64,000 bases of DNA from Streptomyces odontomachi. Its GTDB lineage: Bacteria > Actinomycetota > Actinomycetes > Streptomycetales > Streptomycetaceae. The notes under the pieces were generated by a model, which was not told the origin of the DNA, did not search any database, and was given only the letters and a program-made list of their open reading frames with translations. This document shows positions 47,521-55,446 of this stretch, in pieces. The position numbers and the translations under genes were made by a program. The DNA lies in assembly GCF_024435355.1 (NCBI RefSeq), contig NZ_JAMJWG010000020.1, positions 123,845 to 187,844 of the forward strand, given 5' to 3'. Numbering within the stretch: the stretch's first letter is position 1; each line of letters begins with the position of its first letter.

Positions 47521-48135
47521 GTGACGGGCGTGGGTGATCTGCTGCTGGTGCGGCACGGTGAGACCGAGTGGTCCCGTTCCGGACGGCACACCAGCTTCAC
47601 CGACCTGCCGCTCACCGACCGCGGAAGGGAACACGCCCGTGCGCTCGCCCCGCTGATCGCCGGCCAGCACATCACCGCCGCCTTCACCAGCCCGCTGCGG
47701 CGGGCGCGCGAGACGGCGGAACTGATCGGGCACGACGACGCACGGGTCGATCCCGATCTGTGCGAGTGGGACTACGGCGGCTACGAGGGCATCACCACCG
47801 CCGACATCCAGCGCACCCGGCCGGACTGGTTCCTCTTCACGGACGGCGTCGCACCGGGGCCGCCCGAACACCCCGGGGAGCGCCCCGAGGAGGTCGGGGC
47901 GCGGGCCGACCGCATGCTGGCCAAGGCGGACGCGGCACTCGCCTCGGCGACGGACGGCGGCGGCGTCCTCCTGGTCGCCCACGGACACTTCCTGCGGGTG
48001 CTCACGGCCCGCCGTCTCGGGCTGCCACCGTCCGGCGGAGCGCTGTTCCAGATGGCGACGGGGACACTCGCACGGCTCGGCACGGAGCACGGGCGGCCGG
48101 TGCTCTCCGGATGGAATGTCACACCCCGGTCGTAG
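47521..48135 (+). CDS. Histidine phosphatase (phosphoglycerate-mutase-like)
   Basis: 204 residues from GTG 47521; GTG 47530 is an alternative. The phospho-histidine motif is LLLVRHGETEWS at the N-terminus, with TSPLRRARETAELI, LCEWDYGGYEG (catalytic Glu) and VLLVAHGHFLRVL (second histidine) following in order. It is an acid-phosphatase-like member of the histidine phosphatase superfamily. The substrate cannot be told from sequence. The 260 bp before it contain no gene I can support. The unrecognised protein 67 bp downstream may be in the same transcript. Confidence 0.9.
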   Translation: MTGVGDLLLVRHGETEWSRSGRHTSFTDLPLTDRGREHARALAPLIAGQHITAAFTSPLRRARETAELIGHDDARVDPDLCEWDYGGYEGITTADIQRTRPDWFLFTDGVAPGPPEHPGERPEEVGARADRMLAKADAALASATDGGGVLLVAHGHFLRVLTARRLGLPPSGGALFQMATGTLARLGTEHGRPVLSGWNVTPRS

Positions 48136-48202
48136 GCTCGCCGGTGTACGCAGGTCCAGGGGGCCAGGGGGAAGCGGGAGACGGCTGCGAGGTGGGGGCG
48201 GC

Positions 48203-48733
48203 ATGAGGGACGGCAGCGGCGGGCAGCGCGGGGACGCGGCCGCACGGGGCGGCGGCGCGGGCCCGCCCGCCGGTGACACGGGCGGTCCCGGTGGCGGCGC
48301 GGGCGGGCCCGGTGGCGGCGCGGGCGGTCCCGGTGGCGTCTTCGCCGCCCGCACCGGCGATGAGCCGCACGGCGACGACTCGCCGGCGCGGGCGCGTGAG
48401 GTGCGCAGCGCCTGGCAGGGCCTGATCGAGCTGCGCCGGATGACGCACCCGGACGGCGCGACCGACCGGCCGTGCGGCTGGGAGCGCGCGCATCTCGTCC
48501 GGGCGGCGGCGCTCGCCCTGGAGGCGGCCGGCTGCCGCCCCGCCACGGCCGGCACCGGCGGCTACCACGTGTCGGAAACCCCCCAGCCGGAGGCCGTCGC
48601 CGTCCGGGCGCACACCACGCAGGAGCTGCGGGCCTGCGCGACCGCCCTGGAGGACGCCGGTTGGCAGCCCAGCGAGCACCGTGATCGCAGACGCGGCACG
48701 CACTACCTGCTGGCGTCACCACGCCGCGCGTGA
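48203..48733 (+). CDS. Unrecognised small protein with Gly/Pro repeats
   Basis: 176 residues from the ATG at 48203, preceded by GAGGTGGGGG. The first 45 residues are Gly/Ala/Pro low complexity with three GGPGGGA-type units. The conserved-looking part is residues 60-176: SAWQGLIELRRM, CGWERAHLVRAAALALEAAG, VRAHTTQELRACATALEDAG and HYLLASPR. It suggests a small alpha/beta fold with two similar halves. There is no signal peptide or membrane span. I do not recognise the family. It may be co-transcribed with the phosphatase upstream. Confidence 0.6.
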   Translation: MRDGSGGQRGDAAARGGGAGPPAGDTGGPGGGAGGPGGGAGGPGGVFAARTGDEPHGDDSPARAREVRSAWQGLIELRRMTHPDGATDRPCGWERAHLVRAAALALEAAGCRPATAGTGGYHVSETPQPEAVAVRAHTTQELRACATALEDAGWQPSEHRDRRRGTHYLLASPRRA

Positions 48734-48921
48734 GCGCTGCCCGGTTCCACACGGCCCGACGGCCGCCGCGGCGGCCCGGGTGGGTGCGGGCGGAATACGC
48801 GACGCCCGCCGGCGGTTCAGGGCGGATGAGCAAGCGCTCAGAAACCTACCCGCCCGCTCTGCCGCCCACCTGCGCACCGACCAGAGCCCCACCCCGGCCC
48901 ACGCACCACGAAAGGCACGCC

Positions 48922-49464
48922 ATGCGCCCCACGCCCGAGCCGACCGCCACGGCGCCGGCCCCGGAGTTCGCCCCCGCCGAACCCGCCACCGGGCCCGCCA
49001 CCGGGCCCGCGTCGCCCGCCCCCGGCGCTCCGGAGCCCTCCGCCACCGTGGACTTCTCGGTCCCCATCACCGTGCGGGGCTACGAGACCGACACCCAGGG
49101 CCACCTCAACCAGAGCGTGTACCTCCAGTACGCCGAGCACGCCCGCTGGTCGCTGTTGCAGGCCGCCGGCATCCGCCAGCAGGACCTGGTGAACCACCGG
49201 GTCGGCCCGGTGGTGCTGGAGACGACCATCCGCTACCTGCGGGAACTACGCGCGGGCGACGAGACGGAGATGAGCTGCCGGCTGGTGTGGGGCACCGGCA
49301 AGACCTTCCGCGTCGAGCAGACCCTCACCAAGGCCGACGGCACGGTGGCCGCGGAGGTGGCCGCCGTCAGCGGCCTGCTCGACCTGACGGAGCGCCGGCT
49401 CGTCGCGGACCCCCGCGGCGTCCTCCGCAAGCTGGCCGCGGACCCGGCGGCGTTCGGGATCTGA
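48922..49464 (+). CDS. Acyl-CoA thioesterase-like protein (hotdog fold)
   Basis: 180 residues from the ATG at 48922, with a GAAAGG site upstream. After a 38-residue Ala/Pro tail the 4HBT-like hotdog domain begins: VRGYETDTQGHLNQSVYLQYAEHARWSL in pieces, with the TDTQGHLN motif placing the catalytic aspartate or histidine, then GPVVLETTIRYLREL and MSCRLVWGTGKTFRV. It likely hydrolyses acyl-CoA or acyl-ACP thioesters in the cytoplasm. The substrate is unknown. An extended in-frame reading upstream overlaps the previous gene and is not favoured. It is convergent with a frameshifted membrane gene. Confidence 0.85.
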   Translation: MRPTPEPTATAPAPEFAPAEPATGPATGPASPAPGAPEPSATVDFSVPITVRGYETDTQGHLNQSVYLQYAEHARWSLLQAAGIRQQDLVNHRVGPVVLETTIRYLRELRAGDETEMSCRLVWGTGKTFRVEQTLTKADGTVAAEVAAVSGLLDLTERRLVADPRGVLRKLAADPAAFGI

Positions 49465-49518
49465 CCGCCGTCCGGGCACCCGGGCGATGGACTCGCCGAT
49501 CGCGTGCACCTCGCCGTA

Positions 49519-50435
49519 CTACCGCCGGTACGAGGAGAACGCGGTGGAGTACCAGAACGCCGCGTTGACGACCGCACCCACGCCCGCCAGGATCATGATC
49601 ACGACAGGCGGCACGAAGGCGGCTACGGCGGCTGTTGCGAGCGTGCCGGCCGCGAGCGACCAGCCGGCGCTGAGGACGTCGAGCTGGGCGTCGGCGAACG
49701 TGTCGACGGCCGCGGCGACGGTGGCGACGGTGGCGACGCCCACGAGCACCACCAGCGCGGCGCCGAGCGGGCCCAGTTCCACGGCGACGAGCAGGTCCCT
49801 GAGAAAGGTGGGCGACAGCTCGGTACCCAGCTGATGGACCACGCCGATGCCCGTGATCCCGGCAAGCAGCGTGATCAGCGTGAACCTGCCGAGCCTGGAC
49901 GGGCCGAGCGCAGGTACCAGGATCGGAACCAGCACGAGCGCCGCCGAGGCAATCTCCCACCGTGACCCCGGATCACCGTGCGGGACGTGATCCGGTGGTG
50001 CACCGACACTGGCGATCACCAGGACGAACACGCCGAACGCGAGCGTCCACAGCACGACCGTTCTCAGGCGGGGCGCGATCCATACGCCACCGTTGTCCGG
50101 GTATGCCGCGAGGAGCACGAGGCCGACGCCGGCGATGCGCGGATGACCGGCACCGCATAGGCCGCAAAAGTGCTGGCGTACGCCGCGACCAACGGAAGAC
50201 CGACGATGGCCTGCGACAGCAGCACCCGGTCGATCTCCCAGCCGGGGAAGTTGTCCGACTCGGGCACCAGGGTTGCGAAGAACGCCAGGACGACGGCGAT
50301 CACCGGCAAGGGCCACGTCCGATCCCGCAAGCGCGGTAGCCGCCGCGAGAGCGATCGCCAAGCCACCCGCCAAGCGCATCTGAGACCCCTTCGCTCGTTC
50401 ACCGCGGACACCGAACGGCCGACGCGCGTGGCCAC
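49519..50435 (-). pseudogene. Membrane protein gene broken by a frameshift
   Basis: Two frames on the minus strand form one protein. From GTG 50435 to about 50137 one frame reads membrane-like sequence (PLPVIAVVLAFFATLVPESD ... LVAAYASTFAAYAVPVIR). From about 50137 a second frame continues IAGVGLVLLAAYPDN and six further hydrophobic spans to the stop at 49519. Joining needs one missing base or two extra ones at about 50130-50145. The intact product would be about 300 residues with seven or eight spans. I do not recognise the family. It could be a true pseudogene or a base-calling error; codon bias is normal on both sides of the break. Confidence 0.65.
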
Positions 50436-50764
50436 GACTTCCCCGCCCTGTTCGCCGGTCGCGCTGCTCGCCGCCCCGACCGGGGGAGGCTAGTTCCGCG
50501 GCGCTGGGACTCCTCCCGGAGCGAGACCGGGCAACCACCACGATCCGTACGAGCACATCACCCACGACGCACGCCAGCCCGTGACCAGCGCCATCGAGAT
50601 GAGGGCCCGTCATGCGTCGACCCTGAGGCCTCCCCGCCCCGAGCCGGGCGACCAACTCGAGCCCGAAGGCGCCCACATGATCCGCCGTACAGGGCCCTAG
50701 GCAGCGCTGGCGAATTCCGGTAGGAAAGTTTCCTAACAGTGTAGGAGCGACCCCTGGAGGTCAC
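50436..50764. other. 329-bp gap before chitosanase
   Basis: No gene seen. The only clear element is the palindrome at 50719-50737 near the chitosanase start. The left part looks like ordinary noncoding sequence between divergent genes. Confidence 0.5.
50719..50737. promoter_or_regulatory. Chitosanase operator palindrome (CsnR-type)
   Basis: TAGGAAA-G-TTTCCTA (50721-50735), seven-base perfect arms, with a further G/C pair outside. It lies 28 bp before the chitosanase GTG. Streptomyces chitosanase genes are known to carry a palindrome of this kind bound by the ROK repressor CsnR; no csnR gene is adjacent here. Confidence 0.7.
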
Positions 50765-51640
50765 GTGCACTCCCCCCACCCCGGCGGCCCCGGCCGCCGC
50801 ACCCTGCTCGCCCTCATGGGTGCCACGCTGCTCGCGGGACCCGTCGTACTCGGCGGATCCGCGGGTGCCGCGACGCGTTCCGGGCTGCCCGGCGCGGCAC
50901 CCGGCGCCGGTGTCGCGCCCGGCATCGCCGCGGTCGGGCTCGACGACCCGGAGAAGAAGGAAATCGCGATGGAGCTGGTGTGCAGCGCGGAGAACTCCTC
51001 GCTGGACTGGCAGGCCCAGTACGGCTACATCGAGGACATCGGTGACGGCCGCGGCTACACGGGCGGCATCATCGGCTTCTGCTCCGGCACCCACGACATG
51101 CTGGTCCTCGTCGAGCTGTACACCGACCGGGTGCCCGACAACCCGCTCGCCGAGTACCTGCCCGCGCTGCGCGAGGTGGACGGCACCGACTCGCACGAAG
51201 GGCTCGACCCGGGTTTCACCGACGCCTGGCAGGAGGCGGCCGAGGACGAGGCGTTCCAGCAGGCGCAGAACGACGAGCGGGACCGCGTCTACTTCGATCC
51301 GGCGGTCGGCCAGGGCAAGGACGACGGCCTGGGCGTGCTCGGCCAGTTCATCTACTACGACGCCATGGTGATGCACGGCCCGGGAGACGACGACGTCAGC
51401 TTCGGCGGGATCCGCGCACGGGCGCTCGGCAACGCGGACACGCCTGGGGACGGCGGCGACGAGGTGGAGTACCTGAACGCCTTCCTGGACGCCCGGGTCT
51501 GGGCGATGAACCAGGAGGAGGCGCATTCGGACACCAGCCGGGTCGACACCGAACAGCGGGTCTTCCTGGACGACGGCAATCTGAACCTGGACCCGCCGCT
51601 GGACTGGAAGGTCTACGGCGACCCGTACCACATCGGCTGA
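50765..51640 (+). CDS. csnA: Secreted chitosanase, glycoside hydrolase family 46
   Basis: 291 residues from GTG 50765, which has GGAGG four bases upstream. The signal peptide has a twin-arginine-like start (GRRTLLALMGATLLAGPVV). The mature enzyme matches GH46: catalytic Glu76 (LVCSAENSSLDW) and Asp94 (DIGDGRGYTGGIIGFCSG) are 18 residues apart, as Glu22/Asp40 are in the Streptomyces N174 enzyme. QQAQNDERDRVYFDPA, FGGIRARAL and DTSRVDTEQRVFL follow. It hydrolyses chitosan outside the cell. Two cysteines (Cys73, Cys106) may pair. Regulation is probably through the upstream palindrome. A hairpin terminator follows immediately. Confidence 0.96.
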   Translation: MHSPHPGGPGRRTLLALMGATLLAGPVVLGGSAGAATRSGLPGAAPGAGVAPGIAAVGLDDPEKKEIAMELVCSAENSSLDWQAQYGYIEDIGDGRGYTGGIIGFCSGTHDMLVLVELYTDRVPDNPLAEYLPALREVDGTDSHEGLDPGFTDAWQEAAEDEAFQQAQNDERDRVYFDPAVGQGKDDGLGVLGQFIYYDAMVMHGPGDDDVSFGGIRARALGNADTPGDGGDEVEYLNAFLDARVWAMNQEEAHSDTSRVDTEQRVFLDDGNLNLDPPLDWKVYGDPYHIG

Positions 51641-51645
51641 CCGGA

Positions 51646-51670
51646 GCCCGGGGGAGGCACTCCCCCGGGC
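51646..51670. terminator. Bidirectional terminator after chitosanase
   Basis: Perfect 11-base stem (51646-51656 with 51660-51670) and GCA loop, six bases after the chitosanase stop and 36 bases from the stop of the convergent deaminase gene. Confidence 0.75.
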
Positions 51671-51705
51671 CGCCCGGCCAACCGCTGCTACGCGTCCTAT
51701 GCGTC

Positions 51706-53127
51706 CTACGCGTCCGCGGCGAGCCGGCCCAGACGCTGGGCCTCGTCGCGGGTGGCACGGGCCAGCGCGTCCTCGTCGACGTGGACGAGGCGGCCGTGCT
51801 CGGCGACGGGGGCGCCGCCCACCAGCGACAGCGTGACGGGTGCCGGGGCGCCGAAGACCAGTGCGGTCACCGGGTCGGCGATGGAGGCGTGGGCGAGGGT
51901 GTCCATCTTCCAGAGCACCACGTCGGCGAGCTTGCCGGGCTCCAGGGAGCCGATCGCCGCGGCGCGGCCGAGCACCCGCGCGCCGCCGTGGGTGGCCAGC
52001 CGCAGCACCTGGCGGGCGTTCAGGGCCCGTTCGCGGTGCCGGCCGAGGCGGTTGATCAGCAGGGCGTTGCGCAGTTCGGTGTGGAGCTCACCGGACTCGT
52101 TGGACGCCGTGCCGTCGACACCCAGGCCGACCGGGACACCGGCGGCCAGCAGATCGGGGACGCGCGCGATACCGGCGGCGAGCCGGGCGTTGGATGACGG
52201 GCAGTGCGCGACGCCGGTGCCGCTGCGGGCGAACGCGGCGATGTCGGAGTCGTTCATGTGGACGCAGTGCGCCATCCAGACGTCGTCGCCGAGCCACCCG
52301 GTGGACTCGAAGTAGTCCGTGGGCCCCATGCCGAACCGCTCGTGGCAGAACTTCTCCTCCTCCACGGTCTCCGAGCCGTGCGTGTGCAGCCGCACGCCCT
52401 TGCGGCGGGCCAGTTCGGCGGCCCTGGTCAGCAGCTCGGTGGAGACGGAGAACGGCGAGCAGGGTGCGACCGCGATCTGCGTCATGGCGCCCGGCGCCGG
52501 GTCGTGGTGGGCGTCGATGGCCTCTTCGGTGGCCTGGAGCGCGCCGTCCAGGGACTCCACGGCGAAGTCAGGTGGCAGCCCGCCGTCGGAGGCACCGAGG
52601 TCCATGGAGCCGCGGGCGAGCGTGCAGCGCACCCCGGTCTCGGCGGCGGCCCGGAGCACCGCACCGGTCAGGTCGCCGGCGCCGCGCGGGTAGACGTAGT
52701 GGTGGTCCATGGCGGTGGTGACGCCGCCGCGCGCCATCATCGCGAGCGAGCCCCGCGCTGCCTGGTAGAGCATCGGCTCGTCGATGTGGCCCCAGACGGG
52801 GTAGAGCGCGCTGAGCCAGTCGAAGAGGTTGTGGTCGGTGGCGAGTCCGCGGGTGAGCCACTGGTAGAAGTGGTGGTGGGTGTTGACCAGGCCGGGGGTG
52901 AGCAGGTGCCCCGTGCCGTCGATGCGGCGGGTGACGCCTGGCAGGTCGCCGGGCGCCGGGCCGGGGCCGACCGCCTCGATGGTGTCCCCCGCGATCACGA
53001 CATGGCCCGCGGTGTACTCGGTGTCGTCGGCGTCGACGGTGGCGATGGCGCAGTGCTCGATGACGAGACGAGGTGCCGCTGCGATGTGCTCGGGGGTGGC
53101 GGTGTGCTGGGCTGCCGTGCGGCGCAT
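51706..53127 (-). CDS. 8-Oxoguanine deaminase (amidohydrolase)
   Basis: 473 residues. A metal-dependent amidohydrolase of the cytosine/guanine-deaminase group: ligands in LVNTHHHFYQWLTRG, LHTHGSETVEEE, WMAHCVHMND and VGLGVDGTASNESGEL. The HHHFYQWLTRG and DGTASNE segments are those of the 8-oxoguanine deaminase subfamily, which turns 8-oxoguanine into urate. It lies directly before uricase in chromosome order, on the same strand, 37 bp downstream of the uricase stop, so it is the last gene of the uric acid operon. A role on guanine itself is less likely. The terminator at 51646-51670 follows. Confidence 0.88.
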   Translation of the reverse strand: MRRTAAQHTATPEHIAAAPRLVIEHCAIATVDADDTEYTAGHVVIAGDTIEAVGPGPAPGDLPGVTRRIDGTGHLLTPGLVNTHHHFYQWLTRGLATDHNLFDWLSALYPVWGHIDEPMLYQAARGSLAMMARGGVTTAMDHHYVYPRGAGDLTGAVLRAAAETGVRCTLARGSMDLGASDGGLPPDFAVESLDGALQATEEAIDAHHDPAPGAMTQIAVAPCSPFSVSTELLTRAAELARRKGVRLHTHGSETVEEEKFCHERFGMGPTDYFESTGWLGDDVWMAHCVHMNDSDIAAFARSGTGVAHCPSSNARLAAGIARVPDLLAAGVPVGLGVDGTASNESGELHTELRNALLINRLGRHRERALNARQVLRLATHGGARVLGRAAAIGSLEPGKLADVVLWKMDTLAHASIADPVTALVFGAPAPVTLSLVGGAPVAEHGRLVHVDEDALARATRDEAQRLGRLAADA

Positions 53128-53164
53128 GGGCGTCTCCTCGCTTCTCGTGTCCGGGCGAGCGTGG

Positions 53165-54190
53165 TCAGAGGTTGGTCAGGTCGACGGGGATCCGTGCTTC
53201 GTGGCCGGCGCGCAGCACGGTGCCCTCGATGAGCCCGTAGGGGCGGTCGGCGGCGAAGTAGACCTCGTTGTCGTTGGTCAGGCCGAACGGTTCGAGGTCC
53301 ACCAGGAAGTGGTGCTGGTTGGGCAGCGAGAAGCGGACCTCGACCATCTCCGGCCGGTGGTCGATGATCCGCGCGCCCATCTCGTACAGGGTCTGCTGGA
53401 GCGAGAGGGAGTAGGTCTCCGCGAAGGCCCGCAGCAGGTGCTGCCTGGTCTCGGCGTACGACTCGTCCCAGCGCGGCATCGGTGTGTCGTCGTCGGCCCA
53501 GCCGAATCGCCAGCACCCGGTGACGCGGGTGGCGAGGACACGGTCGTGGGCCTCCTGGAGGGTGGTGTACCGGTCCTTGGTGTAGCCCCAGAACTCGGAG
53601 TCGGTGGAGTTCAGCACGACCAGGTCGCGTACCCCCGAGACGACCTCCCAGCCCTCGCCGTCGTAGCCGACCTGCGTGGTGCGGGTCTCCTGGCCGCGCC
53701 GGACGAAGGAGTGCGGGCCGGGCACGGTGCCGTCCGCCCCAGCCGTGCCGTCCGGTCCCGCGCCGCCGCCCGGGGTCCCGGATATCGCGATGCGCTCCCA
53801 GGCGTACTCCTCGATGCGCACCCGGGCCCGATGGATCGCCGGCTGCGAGGTCACGAAGTGCCGGGCGAGGTGGACGGCGAACTCCTCGGCGGAGGAGACA
53901 CCGTGTTCCTTGGCGAAGGCGAACACGGTGTTCTTCATGGTGTCGGTCGGCAGCACCTGGGCGTTGGAGCCGGAGAGGTGCGCCCCGGACAGGTCGCCGC
54001 TCAGCGCGACCGAGACGTTCAGGTCCCTGATGTGGTGGGTGTCGCCGTCCCGCGTGATGCGCACGACACGGGTCTCCGCCTTGCCGTACTGGTTCTGGCC
54101 GAGCAGCACCGGGCGGGGATCGGACGGCGACGTGGCGGTGGACGGCTGGTCGGCCCGGGAACGGTCCCGGGCGTCGGCATCGGTGGTCAT
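53165..54190 (-). CDS. uox: Urate oxidase (uricase)
   Basis: 341 residues; cofactor-free uricase oxidising urate to 5-hydroxyisourate. Catalytic features: Lys37 in GQNQYGKAETRVV, the Thr-Asp pair in LPTDTMKNTVFAFA (about 82-83), and a histidine near the C-terminus in LPNQHHFLVDL. The protein is longer than typical uricases (about 300 residues) because of a 35-residue N-terminal tail and a Gly/Asp-rich insert (GGGAGPDGTAGADGT, about 138-155). It lies between the deaminase and 5-hydroxyisourate hydrolase genes, separated from the latter by 272 bp that carries a GC-rich repeat. It may use its own promoter there. Confidence 0.95.
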   Translation of the reverse strand: MTTDADARDRSRADQPSTATSPSDPRPVLLGQNQYGKAETRVVRITRDGDTHHIRDLNVSVALSGDLSGAHLSGSNAQVLPTDTMKNTVFAFAKEHGVSSAEEFAVHLARHFVTSQPAIHRARVRIEEYAWERIAISGTPGGGAGPDGTAGADGTVPGPHSFVRRGQETRTTQVGYDGEGWEVVSGVRDLVVLNSTDSEFWGYTKDRYTTLQEAHDRVLATRVTGCWRFGWADDDTPMPRWDESYAETRQHLLRAFAETYSLSLQQTLYEMGARIIDHRPEMVEVRFSLPNQHHFLVDLEPFGLTNDNEVYFAADRPYGLIEGTVLRAGHEARIPVDLTNL

Positions 54191-54325
54191 GGCTCAGCTG
54201 GCTCCCTGGTGTCTGGTGCCGACGCGGTCGGCTTCCCCCTGGCTCCTCCGGTGGACCGCCTGGGTCTGTCGTCACACTCCCGTCGTTGCCCGAAGGGCGG
54301 CTCGGCAGCGTCAGGTGCGTGCTCT

Positions 54326-54419
54326 GGGGGTCCCCCTGCTCGAACAGCTTGCGGGAGTGCCGGGCGCGAGTCCGCGTACGCACGGGGGCACCTCCCACGC
54401 CGTCCAGGCAGTGGGGGAG
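54326..54419. repeat. GC-rich hairpin repeat between uricase and HIU hydrolase genes
   Basis: A perfect GGGGG-T-CCCCC-like piece (54326-54336) is followed by a CTCCCAC (54392-54398) / GTGGGGGAG (54411-54419) pair. The 272-bp gap has no gene. Such short hairpin repeats are scattered between Streptomyces genes; a related one seems to lie in frame in the ROK kinase here. Confidence 0.5.
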
Positions 54420-54462
54420 CGTGCATGGCGTCGCCGGGCAGACGGGAGTTTGACGACAGGGC

Positions 54463-54825
54463 CTAGCTCCCCCGGTACACCGCGTACCCGTACGGGTTGA
54501 GCAGCAGCGGTACGTGGTAGTGCTCGCCGGGGGCGACGGCGAACGTGACGGTCACCTCCGGGAAGAAGGCGACCGGCAGAGGATCGGCGGCCCGCGCGGT
54601 GAGGTACGCCTCGGTGTCGAAGGTGAGCCGTACGTGTGTGGTGCCCTCCGCGGGCGCCGGGAGGTCCTTGCACCGGCCGTCCGCGTCGGTGCGGGACGTT
54701 CCGACCGCGGCCCAGGTGGTGTCGCCGGCGCGTGCGGCGAGGGTGACGGTGACACCGGTGGCGGGCCTTCCGGCGCTGGTGTCCAGGATGTGCGTCGAGA
54801 CGGATGCGGTGCCGTCGCCGCTCAT
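54463..54825 (-). CDS. uraH: 5-Hydroxyisourate hydrolase (transthyretin-like)
   Basis: 120 residues, the exact size of the family. The signature residues are all present: VSTHILDTSAGRPA at the start (catalytic His), the central arginine in SRTDADGR, EHYHVPLLLNPYGY with the second histidine, and the C-terminal YRGS tetrapeptide that defines bacterial 5-hydroxyisourate hydrolases and separates them from transthyretin. It hydrolyses the uricase product to OHCU. Its ATG overlaps the stop of the OHCU decarboxylase gene (ATGA), so both steps are translated together. Confidence 0.96.
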   Translation of the reverse strand: MSGDGTASVSTHILDTSAGRPATGVTVTLAARAGDTTWAAVGTSRTDADGRCKDLPAPAEGTTHVRLTFDTEAYLTARAADPLPVAFFPEVTVTFAVAPGEHYHVPLLLNPYGYAVYRGS

Positions 54826-55361
54826 GCGGCTCCCTCCTCGACCAGTCGGGTCAGGCGAAGACGGTTGATCTTGGCCAGTTCGGCGCGGACGACCGCGCGT
54901 TCCCGCTCGGGCGGGTTGCCGAGCCGGTCCCTGAGCGCGTCCCGCAGCTGCTCGCCGCTCAGGCCCGTCGCGCAGATCAGGAAGACCTGCCCGAAGGTGC
55001 TCTGGTAGGCGCGGTTGAGTTCGACCATCTGCCGCTTCAGGTCCGCTTCGGCCTCGGTCATGCCGTGCTGTTCACGGGCCGAAGTCGGGTCCCCCGCCGC
55101 CGGGCGGCCGATGGGCGGGTGTCCCGCCACCGCCTGTGCCAGGTCCGCGTCGGTGAGCGCGGCCGTGGCGGCGTCGCTGGTGGCGAGCAGGTGTGCGGCG
55201 CTGGGGTAGGGGCGGCGCGCGAGCAGGGCGGCCACCCAGGCGTGGCTCGCGCACACGGCGCGGAGTTCGGCGGCGGCCGCGGCGGTCGGTCGGGCGTTGA
55301 GGCGCGCGAGGCCCGGGGGTGCGGGGGCCGCATGGGGCGGACGCTCACCGGTCGAGGTCAC
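54822..55361 (-). CDS. uraD: OHCU decarboxylase
   Basis: 179 residues from GTG 55361, which has a GGAGG five bases upstream. A TTG 16 codons earlier is possible but lies closer than two bases to its purine run. The catalytic histidine is His81 in VAGHPPIG, the family's HP-x-IG motif; SAREQHGM and FGQVFLICATGLS follow as in the UraD group. It decarboxylates 2-oxo-4-hydroxy-4-carboxy-5-ureidoimidazoline to (S)-allantoin. First gene of the operon with 5-hydroxyisourate hydrolase, and perhaps uricase and the deaminase. Its promoter carries the same inverted repeat as allantoinase. Confidence 0.94.
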   Translation of the reverse strand: MTSTGERPPHAAPAPPGLARLNARPTAAAAAELRAVCASHAWVAALLARRPYPSAAHLLATSDAATAALTDADLAQAVAGHPPIGRPAAGDPTSAREQHGMTEAEADLKRQMVELNRAYQSTFGQVFLICATGLSGEQLRDALRDRLGNPPERERAVVRAELAKINRLRLTRLVEEGAA

Positions 55362-55403
55362 GCGCGCCTCCGGGGCCTGGGCGGGACGGGCTGCATTGCG
55401 CCT

Positions 55404-55432
55404 AGCCAATACCTCCCACGGGCAATCGTCAA
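55404..55432 (-). promoter_or_regulatory. Promoter of the OHCU decarboxylase operon
   Basis: On the minus strand TTGACG (55432-55427), 17 bp, TTGGCT (55409-55404). The -35 lies inside the inverted repeat at 55428-55444. Transcription would begin near 55397. Confidence 0.5.
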
Positions 55433-55444
55433 CAGTTTGTTGAA
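55428..55444. promoter_or_regulatory. uraD operator, TTCAAC-N5-GTTGAC
   Basis: Read toward uraD, TTCAAC-AAACT-GTTGAC: eleven of twelve arm positions match the perfect allB site, with the same spacer length. The right arm overlaps the -35 hexamer. It ends three bases from the stop of the LtrA gene. Confidence 0.7.
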
Positions 55445-55446
55445 TG

